6,027 nt of DNA from assembly GCA_016210375.1 (NCBI GenBank), contig JACQUH010000112.1:1-6027 (forward strand), written 5' to 3'. Each line of letters opens with the position of its first letter. Position 1 is the first letter of the stretch. A program made the translations under genes and the position numbers. This DNA is from Chloroflexota bacterium. GTDB taxonomy: Bacteria > Chloroflexota > Dehalococcoidia > Lucifugimonadales > JACPCL1. This document shows, piece after piece, positions 1 to 5,548 of the stretch. The notes under the pieces were generated by a model. It was not told the DNA's origin and made no database searches. It saw nothing but the letters and a program-made list of their open reading frames with translations.

Positions 1-528
1 CACCACGTCGGCGCGCACTGTGGGGTTGTCCATAGCCAGGGCGTGGGCCACACGGGCCAACGGCGGGCAGTGCGGTCAGGTGGGCGTCACGAACACCTGG
101 ATGTGCACAGGCTCCTTCACCTGCTTCAGCTTCTTGCGGGTCTCCATGCTGAGGGGGCTGACGCCGCGGGAGAGGGTGACGATGCTCTCCAGCAGGGCGG
201 CGAACTCCAGCCCCAGGGGAATGCCGTAGAACTTGACGTTTGTCGCGTCGCCTGCGGTGAGCACGAGAGCGGGGATGCGCTCCACGCCCGCTTCCTTCAC
301 GGCCTGGGCCTGGGAGTAGTAGTCCACGACCTCCAGCTTCAGCTTGGGGGAAAGCTCGGCAAGCTCCCCCATGAGCTTCTGGGTGTCCTCGCAGGTGGCG
401 CACTCGCGCCCGGGGATGGTGAGGCCCAGGGTGCGCTGGGTGAAGAGGCGCAGCTTCACCTCCTTCTTCAGGTCGCGCCGAAAGCGGTCCTTCAGGGTCT
501 GCCTGTCTTTCTCGGCGATGAAGGGCAT
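1..528 (-). CDS. Protein disulfide oxidoreductase (tandem thioredoxin fold), candidate selenoprotein, 3' end beyond window
   Basis: Likely a cytosolic thiol-disulfide oxidoreductase of the PDO/glutaredoxin-like family, which has two fused thioredoxin folds, each normally with a CxxC site. The start is ATG at 528, chosen because AGGAGG lies 6 nt upstream (535-540); upstream extension in this frame is not family-like. The first fold has its motif at C43-A-T-C46, and a typical cis-Pro segment (R-I-P-A-L-V-L) follows. The second fold begins around residue 140 (H-I-Q-V-F-V-T-P-T). Codon 151 is TGA (76-78), where family members carry the first Cys of CPxC. Reading on gives P-H-C-P-P-L-A-R-V-A-H-A-L-A-M-D, then R-A-D-V-V at the edge, as expected for this fold. 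I infer Sec151-Pro-His-Cys154. The alternatives are a nonsense mutation (one base from TGC) or an assembly error. A simple 150-residue protein ending at TGA would lack the second active site. Confidence 0.8.
42..62 (-). promoter_or_regulatory. Putative bacterial SECIS hairpin
   Basis: Counting from the base after the TGA on the minus strand, positions 14-21 (CGUUGGCC) pair with 27-34 (GGCCCACG): seven pairs with a single U·C mismatch. They close a five-base loop, CGUGU. The loop has a G in its second position, 23 nt after the UGA. Bacterial SECIS elements are known to lie just 3' of the UGA inside the reading frame, with a short stem and a G in the first two loop bases at about this distance. 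A competing fold (CGUG/CACG around UGGCC, loop G at nt 27) would also fit. The region is GC-rich, so a chance hairpin cannot be excluded. Confidence 0.5.
76..78 (-). other. In-frame TGA, candidate selenocysteine codon
   Basis: On the minus strand the codons around this site read V-T-P-T-TGA-P-H-C-P-P. The TGA replaces the first Cys of the CPxC redox motif of the C-terminal thioredoxin fold. UxxC in place of CxxC is a recurring form of thioredoxin-fold selenoproteins. The frame stays open for the remaining 25 codons of the window with family-like residues. No selenocysteine machinery (selA, selB, selC, selD) is visible here, so decoding is inferred. Confidence 0.7.
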
Positions 529-548
529 GGAGTTCCTCCTGGGGTTGA

Positions 549-764
549 AGCTTCCGCCCCAGTTTAGCAGATGCGGCAAGGGATGTGGTGCTTGTGATAG
601 CAAAGGACCCGCGTCCAGCGGGAGTGCGGAAGCTACGGGGAGAAGAGCGCACTGGCGCATCATGGTTGGGCCCCTACCGGGTTGTGTACGATGTCCACGA
701 CGACCGAGCGTTGGCGGTGGCGCTGAAGGTTGCGCGGTGGAGCGAAGGAACCTATGGACGATAA
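549..764 (+). pseudogene. RelE/ParE-type toxin remnant with two compensating frameshifts
   Basis: The frame ending at TAA 762-764 carries K-D-P-R-P-A-G-V-R-K-L-R-G (603-641) and G-P-Y-R-V-V-Y-D-V-H-D-D (669-704), then a typical tail L-K-V-A-R-W-S-E-G-T-Y. These are hallmark segments of RelE/ParE ribonuclease or gyrase toxins of about 85-95 residues. Between them the expected H-W-R-I-M-V-G-P is found only in another frame (650-673). A base appears to be missing near 650 and an extra C present in the C-run 671-674. The net frame is restored, but about six core residues are replaced by T-G-A-S-W-L. The N-terminal 25 or so residues and a credible start are missing: a stop lies at 546-548 and the first in-frame GTG codons are at 585 and 588. 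It is probably non-functional. It lies head-to-head with the oxidoreductase gene and occupies that gene's upstream region. Confidence 0.6.
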
Positions 765-831
765 CTTTTGGGGGGCTGAGGTGGTGGCAAGGGTGAGGGA
801 AGTGCTGGCCTACGGCTCAAACAGCCTATGA
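754..831 (+). pseudogene. Possible truncated antitoxin start overlapping the toxin remnant
   Basis: An ATG at 754 overlaps the last codons of the toxin remnant by 11 bases, the usual coupling of a toxin-first toxin-antitoxin pair. It encodes 25 residues (M-D-D-N-F-W-G-A-E-V-V-A-R-V-R-E-V-L...) before TGA 829-831. The first 18 or so residues are helix-like and acidic/basic as in small antitoxins. The sequence then runs into the 3' end of the convergent island gene, whose stop codon is at 810-812. I read it as an antitoxin 5' end cut off when the island arrived. The family is not recognisable from so short a piece. Confidence 0.3.
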
Positions 832-1421
832 ATATGTTCAGTGCCCATCTGTCCAGGCTTCCAGGGGCCACCCCAGGGCGAAAATAACTGTGTTCCTCTA
901 CTGTTGTTAGTCGCACACCGGAGAAGGGTCTCAACTGCGGCGACGGCGTTAGTGGCGTTCTGAAGGTTCCCTTCTCTTATATGGTCGTATTCCGAGTGCT
1001 TGATATTATTATAGGCTTTCCACCAAACTGGAGAATTGTTCTGTCTCCAATCCCAGAAGGGCTGAAGTCTAAGTGCTCCCGGGAGACTTCTCACTTCCAC
1101 ATACGTTGTTGACAGGTCGGGTGAATACTCGGAGTAAAAACTGAAGAAGTTGTCCATATTGGGGTTTTGTATATGATACTTTCCAAGACTTGAAGCCCGC
1201 ATGAGGGCAGCGGTAGAAGACCCAAACACGCTGCAAGCATCTCGTAAGATGCTAGCGAACTCATACGAAAACGTCTTCGCATTCTCAGTATGCAGGCTAA
1301 CATATCTAAAAGAACCCATAAAACGAGACACGATGGCACCGTGCGTTGTGGCCAAATAGTCAAGAGGGGCCCTAGCCCATTCCTCAGTCATGATAGTGTA
1401 CAAATCGTGCTTGGAGGACAT
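810..1421 (-). CDS. Protein with HEPN-like C-terminal segment, function unknown
   Basis: This is a 203-residue protein from ATG 1421. A GTG at 1433 is in frame but overlaps the AAGGAG (1433-1438), which is better placed 11 nt before the ATG. There is no signal peptide or membrane segment. Residues 45-80 are predicted helical (F-S-Y-E-F-A-S-I-L-R-D-A). The C-terminal part has P-V-W-W-K-A-Y-N-N-I-K-H (131-142), then a long helix, N-L-Q-N-A-T-N-A-V-A-A-V-E-T-L-L (152-167). This W-x(2,3)-Y-N-x-I-K-H plus Ala-rich helix pattern is typical of HEPN-like helical domains, though the canonical catalytic Arg-x(4-6)-His is not clear: the residue before the H is K, and the nearest Arg is further away. It lies 75 nt downstream of the nuclease gene on the same strand and is probably co-transcribed with it. 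Base composition is far lower in GC than the flanks (23 of 60 bases in 961-1020). The gene is real; the function is unassigned. Confidence 0.75.
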   Translation of the reverse strand: MSSKHDLYTIMTEEWARAPLDYLATTHGAIVSRFMGSFRYVSLHTENAKTFSYEFASILRDACSVFGSSTAALMRASSLGKYHIQNPNMDNFFSFYSEYSPDLSTTYVEVRSLPGALRLQPFWDWRQNNSPVWWKAYNNIKHSEYDHIREGNLQNATNAVAAVETLLRCATNNSRGTQLFSPWGGPWKPGQMGTEHIHRLFEP

Positions 1422-1496
1422 GGTACCAGCCACTCCTTCCCGTGAGCCAACGCAGGCTACTATGCCATCAGACAGAAGTGCGGGAGAATGCCAGAC

Positions 1497-2213
1497 TCAA
1501 ATCGTCGGGATAGGGACGCAACTAATCCCTAGCTCGTTGAGAAAAGACAAGGTCTCTTTCACACCAGGGTCGCTTAGCGTGTCCTCCTGTCCAACTACTG
1601 CCACTATCAGATTTTCCCCGTACCGTCGCTGCTTGTAGTAGACTGCCTGCCCGATAAAACGCTGGGCTTCAGCAGCGCCCCGCAGCGCTTCTGCAAGTTT
1701 CAACTCAATGCCTAACCGACCGTTGCCGATGTCAAAGTCAATCCTTAGCCCAAAGTAACCACCTAGGTTGTACTGCGAGAATACCTCCAGAAAGTGGGAA
1801 CCAAGGTAAGCAGCTAAATCATCCTGCGCGCTTTTTTCATCCCTAGCTTTGCGGCGCGGCACGCGGTACTGGCGGAGTGCCTGAATAACTGCCCGCCTGG
1901 TGGCAGGCTGGCGTTCCGTTTTTGCCGTTGTCCTTGAGGGGCTGCCGGGATCATTGAGGAGAGCCGTGATCCCCTCAATCATGGTTGCTTTTCTACCCGT
2001 TGGGGCACCTAACTTGGTGCAGACATCCCTCACAGCTTCCAAAGAGAAAGAATGGTCAAGAAGCTCTGGTAGGGCTTCGTCGCCTTTCGCCGCTACCCCT
2101 AAGAAGCGTTGGATGCGCTCAGCCTTTGTGCCTGCCGTGCTTGCCCCCAGAGACGACAACGCTTCCCCAAGCTGTTGCGACGTAAAGGCGTCAAGCAATT
2201 CTTTGAGGTTCAC
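1497..2213 (-). CDS. SAP-like / PD-(D/E)XK nuclease-like protein
   Basis: This is a 238-residue protein starting at GTG 2213, with AGGAGG (2220-2225) 6 nt upstream. Two SAP-like helix-extended-helix segments occupy residues 3-38 (L-G-A-S-T-A-G-T-K-A-E-R-I-Q-R-F-L) and 56-86 (L-G-A-P-T-G-R-K-A-T-M-I-E-G-I). SAP motifs usually bind DNA. A basic linker (94-125) leads to a domain with R-I-D-F-D-I-G (157-163), G-I-E-L-K-L (168-173) and Q-R-F-I-G-Q-A-V-Y-Y-K (184-194). The D159/D161...E170-x-K172 arrangement with a following Gln matches PD-(D/E)XK restriction-like nucleases, as does the hydrophobic strand N-L-I-V-A-V-V-G (201-208). I infer a DNA-binding nuclease. It is the first gene of a two-gene unit with the HEPN-like protein, and the leader contains nested hairpins. 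Catalytic activity and target are unknown. Confidence 0.7.
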   Translation of the reverse strand: MNLKELLDAFTSQQLGEALSSLGASTAGTKAERIQRFLGVAAKGDEALPELLDHSFSLEAVRDVCTKLGAPTGRKATMIEGITALLNDPGSPSRTTAKTERQPATRRAVIQALRQYRVPRRKARDEKSAQDDLAAYLGSHFLEVFSQYNLGGYFGLRIDFDIGNGRLGIELKLAEALRGAAEAQRFIGQAVYYKQRRYGENLIVAVVGQEDTLSDPGVKETLSFLNELGISCVPIPTI

Positions 2214-2219
2214 TATGTA

Positions 2220-2267
2220 CCTCCTGCCAGTGGGGGCAGGATAACCCTGCCCCGACTACGCTGGCAG
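2220..2267 (-). promoter_or_regulatory. Nested hairpins in nuclease leader, overlapping its ribosome site
   Basis: On the minus strand an 8-bp perfect stem, GGGGCAGG/CCTGCCCC (2246-2253 with 2233-2240, loop GTTAT), sits inside an outer 7-bp inverted repeat, CTGCCAG/CTGGCAG (2261-2267 with 2224-2230). The CCTGCC arm (2235-2240) can instead pair with GGCAGG at 2223-2228, which overlaps the Shine-Dalgarno AGGAGG (2220-2225). So two mutually exclusive folds exist, one leaving the site free and one covering it. It could also be an operator palindrome. There is no U-tract, so a simple terminator is unlikely. Confidence 0.45.
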
Positions 2268-2280
2268 TCTTATCCCCTCG

Positions 2281-2356
2281 CCTACCGCCCTGACCGCCTG
2301 TCCTCGGCGCGGGTCTTGATGTCCAGGAGCACCGTCTTGCCCTCGGCGTTGAGCTG
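2281..2356 (-). repeat. Direct repeat copy A: duplicated 3' end of the ThDP enzyme gene
   Basis: This 76-bp stretch matches 2816-2891 at 74 of 76 positions. On the minus strand it encodes the same C-terminal residues as the intact gene (Q-L-N-A-E-G-K-T-V...R-R-S-G-R-stop). The two differences (2291 and 2299) are synonymous: AGG for CGG and TCA for TCG. Weaker similarity (AGG...TAAGAC) continues past the stop codon with a small gap. It begins one base after the protease stop codon. There is no ORF of its own upstream, so it is a gene-end fragment. Confidence 0.9.
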
Positions 2357-2357
2357 G

Positions 2358-2714
2358 CTATTTCAGGAGGCCGGCAACGGGCACGAGGCGGCGGCGTACA
2401 GGGTCTACGGCCATGTTGAACAGCTCTAGCGTCGTCGCACCCAGGAGGGGCATCGCCCCTGGGGGGCCAAAAATGACCAGGGTTGTTCGCTCGCGGCCGT
2501 CAAGGCGTAGGCGGGCCTCTCCGACTTCGTACTCTACGGTGCGCTCGTCTGCGAGCTGGAAGGGGACGCGTTCCATCACGGCAATGCCCAGCTCAACAAG
2601 CACATCTCTGGGCAGAAGGGTATGTGAAGCGCCGGTGTCTACCAGCGCCTCCACTTTAACGAATCTCGCCCTGCTTGGCCCAGATACCTGAAGGGGAATG
2701 CTGAACGTTCCCAT
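2358..2714 (-). CDS. Clan AA (retropepsin-like) aspartic protease
   Basis: This is a 118-residue protein of the small single-domain aspartic protease group. The start at ATG 2714 (M-G-T-F-S-I-P-L) is preferred because GGAGG (2719-2723) lies just upstream and the N-terminus matches the usual beginning of this family. An in-frame start at 2762 would add 16 unlikely residues. The catalytic motif is V-D-T-G-A-S with L-L-P following. A second typical segment, V-E-Y-E-V-G-E-A-R-L-R-L-D-G-R, leads to P-L-L-G-A-T-T-L-E and the closing V-D-P-V-R-R-R-L-V-P-V. Such enzymes act as dimers, each chain giving one Asp; the substrate is unknown. No signal peptide is seen. The gene lies between two copies of the ThDP gene end, suggesting it arrived as an insert downstream of that gene. 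Confidence 0.88.
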   Translation of the reverse strand: MGTFSIPLQVSGPSRARFVKVEALVDTGASHTLLPRDVLVELGIAVMERVPFQLADERTVEYEVGEARLRLDGRERTTLVIFGPPGAMPLLGATTLELFNMAVDPVRRRLVPVAGLLK

Positions 2715-2764
2715 ATGGCCTCCGTGGTGATTGTACCACGCACGGTAGAACCCGCCGGCCACGT

Positions 2765-2789
2765 CCCCCTCTCCGTCGCGGAGAGGGGG
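2765..2789. repeat. Perfect 11-bp inverted repeat (terminator or REP-like)
   Basis: CCCCCTCTCCG (2765-2775) and CGGAGAGGGGG (2779-2789) pair perfectly around a TCG loop, followed by a degenerate second copy of the GAGGGAGAGG motif up to 2805. It lies between the ThDP gene stop and the protease start on the minus strand. It could end transcription of the ThDP gene, although no T-run follows. It also resembles the GC-rich palindromic REP/MITE repeats spread through many bacterial genomes. Confidence 0.6.
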
Positions 2790-2815
2790 ACTATAGAGGG
2801 AGAGGTCTTACCTGG

Positions 2816-2891
2816 CCTACCGCCCCGACCGCCGGTCCTCGGCGCGGGTCTTGATGTCCAGGAGCACCGTCTTGCCCTCGGCGTTGAGCTG
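2816..2891 (-). repeat. Direct repeat copy B: native 3' end of the ThDP enzyme gene
   Basis: This is the partner of the 76-bp copy at 2281-2356. It forms the last 24 codons and the stop codon of the intact ThDP enzyme gene plus one base. The two copies are in the same orientation, with 459 bases between them that hold the protease gene and the 2765-2789 hairpin. Confidence 0.9.
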
Positions 2892-4454
2892 CTGGGCACG
2901 CCTCAGGGCGGGGGCAATCTCGGCGGGCCTCGTCACCCGTAGGCCCACGGCGCCCATGCCCTCGGCGATCTTGGCGTAGTCGCCGGTCATGTTGGTGACG
3001 CCGAACTGCTGGCGCGCCGTGGGAAAGCCGCCCGGGTACGTGGCCATGTGGCCGTTGTTCAGGACGACCGTGGTGATGGGCACGCCGGTCCGGGCGGAGG
3101 TCTCCACGTCCATGCCCGACATGCCAAAGGCGCCGTCGCCCATGAAGTTGAGGCAGAAGCGGTCGGGGAAGGCCATCTTGGCGCCGATCATAAGGGGGAT
3201 GCCGAATCCCAGGTGGGTGGTCTTTCCCCAGCCTATGTAGCTGTGGGGCACGGTGGCGGTAAAGAAGGGTACCATGGAGTCCCGCGGCGCTCCGGCGTCG
3301 TGGGTGACGATGCTTCGCTCCCTGTCCAGCGTGCGGTCAATCTCCCAGATGACGCGGTACGGGTTGATGGGCTCCTGGTCGTCGGTGAGCAGGGGCATCC
3401 ACTCCTCGTACCACTGGGCCTTGATCCTGGCGACCTCGGCGGGCACGGTGGTCTTCCCCTTGCGGCCGCTCTCGCCGGCCTGGGCCTTCACCTCGTCAAT
3501 CATGGCAAGAAGCGTCTCCCTGGCGTCGCCCGCCAGGCCGATGTCCGCCGCATGGTCCTTGTTGATGTCCTCCTGGCTAACGGTGTTGTGGATGATGAAC
3601 TTGCCCGGCGGGATGCGCTGGGCGTAGCCGGTGATGGTGAGGCTGGAGCCAACGGCGAAGAGGAGGTCGGACTCCTGGAGCCACGTGCGGGCAGCCAGGG
3701 TGGTGGCGCTGGAGCCCGCGCCCAGGGCCAGGGGGTGGCGCTCGTCCATGGCGGACTTGCCAGGCATGGAGGTGTACACGGGGGTTTCCAGCAGCTCCGC
3801 CAGCTCCCTCAGCTCCCTGGTGGCGCCGCTCATGAGCACACCCTGGCCGGCCCAGATGACGGGTCGTTTCGCCCCAAGGAGGGCCTTGACGGCATCCTGG
3901 ATGTCTCCGCGGGATGGCACCTGCCGCATGACGGTGGGGGACCTGTAGGGAGGCGCCGCGTCGGGCACTGCCTGGCTTGCCACGTCGCTGGGGGTCTCCA
4001 CCACCACGGGGCCGGGACGCCCGTTCCGCAGGGCGTGGAAGGCCCGGCGCATGACGCTGTAGGTCTGGTCCGCCCGGAAGATGGTCTCTGCCTGCTTGGA
4101 GATGCCCTGGTACACCCTTCCCGCCCAGAAGTCCGGGCGGATGCTGAGGCGGTCCAGGGGAGGCGCGCCGGGGAGGTACAGCACGGGGACATTATCGGCG
4201 TAGGCCTGGCTGAGGGCGCCCATAGAGTTTTCAGCCCCAGCCTGGCTCTGCATGGTGAAGACCCCAAACCGCTGGCGGTCGCCCATGCGGCTGTAGCCGT
4301 CGGCGGCCATGCCGCCCCCGCGCTCGTGGCGGAAGGCAATGAGCCGCACGCCCTCCTTGGCAAGCGACTCAATCAGGGGGTTGGAGGGGAAACAGGATAC
4401 CCACTCTACTCCTTCCGCCTTGAGGGTGTGAGCAATAGCTTCGGTAACGTTCAT
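2817..4454 (-). CDS. ThDP-dependent enzyme, acetolactate synthase-like
   Basis: This is a 545-residue protein, the normal length for the family. ATG 4454 is chosen because AAGGAG (4460-4465) lies 5 nt upstream; a longer reading to 4574 has a non-family N-terminus. The N-terminal pyrimidine-binding domain (1-165) has F-R-H-E-R-G-G-G with E44 as the cofactor-activating Glu, then A-D-G-Y-S-R. The central domain (180-320) contains P-V-I-W-A-G-Q-G and S-D-L-L-F-A-V-G-S. The C-terminal domain holds the ThDP/Mg site G-D-G-A-F-G (439-444) through L-N-N-G (465-468). The family decarboxylates 2-keto acids or oxalyl-CoA, or joins two keto acids. The substrate cannot be told from sequence alone, and no small regulatory subunit (ilvN) is nearby. 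So it is probably not biosynthetic acetolactate synthase. It is probably transcribed alone. Its 3' end is duplicated at 2281-2356. Confidence 0.9.
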   Translation of the reverse strand: MNVTEAIAHTLKAEGVEWVSCFPSNPLIESLAKEGVRLIAFRHERGGGMAADGYSRMGDRQRFGVFTMQSQAGAENSMGALSQAYADNVPVLYLPGAPPLDRLSIRPDFWAGRVYQGISKQAETIFRADQTYSVMRRAFHALRNGRPGPVVVETPSDVASQAVPDAAPPYRSPTVMRQVPSRGDIQDAVKALLGAKRPVIWAGQGVLMSGATRELRELAELLETPVYTSMPGKSAMDERHPLALGAGSSATTLAARTWLQESDLLFAVGSSLTITGYAQRIPPGKFIIHNTVSQEDINKDHAADIGLAGDARETLLAMIDEVKAQAGESGRKGKTTVPAEVARIKAQWYEEWMPLLTDDQEPINPYRVIWEIDRTLDRERSIVTHDAGAPRDSMVPFFTATVPHSYIGWGKTTHLGFGIPLMIGAKMAFPDRFCLNFMGDGAFGMSGMDVETSARTGVPITTVVLNNGHMATYPGGFPTARQQFGVTNMTGDYAKIAEGMGAVGLRVTRPAEIAPALRRAQQLNAEGKTVLLDIKTRAEDRRSGR

Positions 4455-4494
4455 GAGGGCTCCTTCGTGCGACTGAGGTTCATAGGGCAGACGT

Positions 4495-4523
4495 ATGATA
4501 GCGGAGCGGTCAGGCTTTGGAAA
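4495..4523 (-). promoter_or_regulatory. Possible promoter of the ThDP enzyme gene
   Basis: On the minus strand TTTCCA (4518-4523) and TATCAT (4495-4500) are separated by 17 bases. The -10 box matches the sigma-70 consensus at five of six positions, the -35 box only at four. It would give a leader of about 35 bases before ATG 4454. The rest of the 146-base gap (4455-4600) shows only a short GACT tandem repeat (4558-4569). Confidence 0.3.
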
Positions 4524-4600
4524 TGGGGGGCAAAGGTTCCAGGACGTGACGACAGGCCGACTGACTGACTCCAAGGATCAAAGGCCGTGTCATGGGACCT

Positions 4601-5530
4601 TCACCTCAGCCTTTCTGCTTTCTGGTAGTCCGCCTCTGCCATCTTCGTTTCCCCCAGGTCCGCGTAGGCGTCGCCACGGGCGCGGTATGCGTCGGGGTCG
4701 TCGGGGGCCAGACTGATGGCAAGGGTCAAGTCCTGCACCGCCAGATGGTGTTCGCCCATCTCGGCGTAGCACAGGCCCCGGTTGTAGTGGGCCTGGTAAA
4801 GCCCCGGGTCCAGTTGGATCGCCTGGCTGTAGTCGTAGATGGCGTCCTGGGTCAGGCCCAGGGCGTCGCAGGCGGCCCCCCGGTTCACGTACAGGCCGGC
4901 GTCCTGGTCGTCCAGGGCGATGGCGGCGTCGTAGTCCTCCAGCGCGCTATCCTGCCGGCCCAGGGCGGCGTAAGCGAGCCCCCGGTTGTAGTAGGCGGAG
5001 GGGTCGTCGGGGTCCAGGGCAACGGCTTGGCCATAGTCGGCGATAGCCTCCTCGTGACGGCCCAGCTCGGCAAGGCACAGGCCCCGGTTGTTGTAGGCGG
5101 CGGCGTACTGGGGGTTCCGCTCAATGGCGCGGGTGTAGTCGGCGGCCGCCTCCTCGTGGCGGCCCAGCAAGTCATAGACAGCGGCCCGGTTGGCGTAGGC
5201 GGCGGCGTAGCCGGGGTCGCACTGGATCGCCTGGGAGTAGTCGGCGACGGCCCGCTCCAGGTCGCCCGCCTCCCGGTGGGTGGAGCCCCGGATGACATAC
5301 CCCATGGCGAAGGCCGGCTCCAGCTCCAGGGCACGGTCACAGTCGCGGAGCGCGTGGGCCATGTCTCCCAGGCGGCGGTAGGCCAGGCCACGGAAGGCGT
5401 AGGCCTGGGCCGAGGCCGGGTCCTGGCGGATGGCCTCGTCGTACAGGGGGATGGCCGTCCTGGGGTCCCCGCGCCAGGCAAGGCGGTTGATCTCCCAGAG
5501 GCGGTCTGAGGTTTGAGGCTGCTGTTCCAA
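4601..5530 (-). CDS. TPR-repeat protein
   Basis: This is a 309-residue protein made almost wholly of tetratricopeptide repeats, about nine units with an exact 34-residue spacing. The closing D/E/N-P dipeptides fall at 37-38, 71-72, 105-106, 139-140, 173-174, 241-242 and similar positions. Units have the typical A-Y-x-N-R-G-L-x-Y-x-x-L-G-x-x-x-x-A-I-x-D-Y-x-x-A-I pattern. TPR arrays form a superhelix that binds peptides or other proteins; the partner is unknown. No signal peptide, membrane segment or enzymatic domain is visible. The start is probably TTG 5530, with a weak GCAGG site about 6 nt upstream; no ATG occurs before residue 57, which would cut into the second repeat. The regular 102-bp DNA periodicity follows from the protein repeats. 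Confidence 0.85.
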   Translation of the reverse strand: MEQQPQTSDRLWEINRLAWRGDPRTAIPLYDEAIRQDPASAQAYAFRGLAYRRLGDMAHALRDCDRALELEPAFAMGYVIRGSTHREAGDLERAVADYSQAIQCDPGYAAAYANRAAVYDLLGRHEEAAADYTRAIERNPQYAAAYNNRGLCLAELGRHEEAIADYGQAVALDPDDPSAYYNRGLAYAALGRQDSALEDYDAAIALDDQDAGLYVNRGAACDALGLTQDAIYDYSQAIQLDPGLYQAHYNRGLCYAEMGEHHLAVQDLTLAISLAPDDPDAYRARGDAYADLGETKMAEADYQKAERLR

Positions 5531-5548
5531 GGGATGCCTGCCGGGGGG

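Noticed and set aside
359..371. Shared string GGCAAGCTCCCCC here and near 5628-5640
   Set aside because: Both are coding for the same common G-E-L-A peptide in unrelated genes; chance codon identity in a GC-rich genome.
529..663. 45-residue N-terminal extension of the oxidoreductase
   Set aside because: A strong AGGAGG precedes ATG 528, the extension is Pro/Leu-rich and unlike the family, and it overlaps the toxin remnant.
2715..2762. Earlier start for the aspartic protease
   Set aside because: The added residues do not resemble family N-termini, and GGAGG sits just before the ATG at 2714.
3048..4568. Long plus-strand open frame opposite the ThDP enzyme gene
   Set aside because: It is rich in G, A, V, H and L with no family motif, and is the antisense of a well-supported GC-rich gene. 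The 4592-5509 plus-strand frame opposite the TPR gene is rejected for the same reason.
4558..4569. GACT tandem repeat upstream of the ThDP gene
   Set aside because: Only three short units; too small to call a functional repeat.
4601..4603. TGA at the end of the TPR gene as another Sec codon
   Set aside because: It follows a completed last repeat (A-E-R-L-R), no redox Cys context exists, and the frame behind it is not conserved-looking. It is an ordinary stop.
4601..5530. Regular 102-base repeats resembling an array
   Set aside because: They are the codons of 34-residue TPR units, with coding-type variation and no conserved repeat/unique spacer pattern, so not CRISPR.
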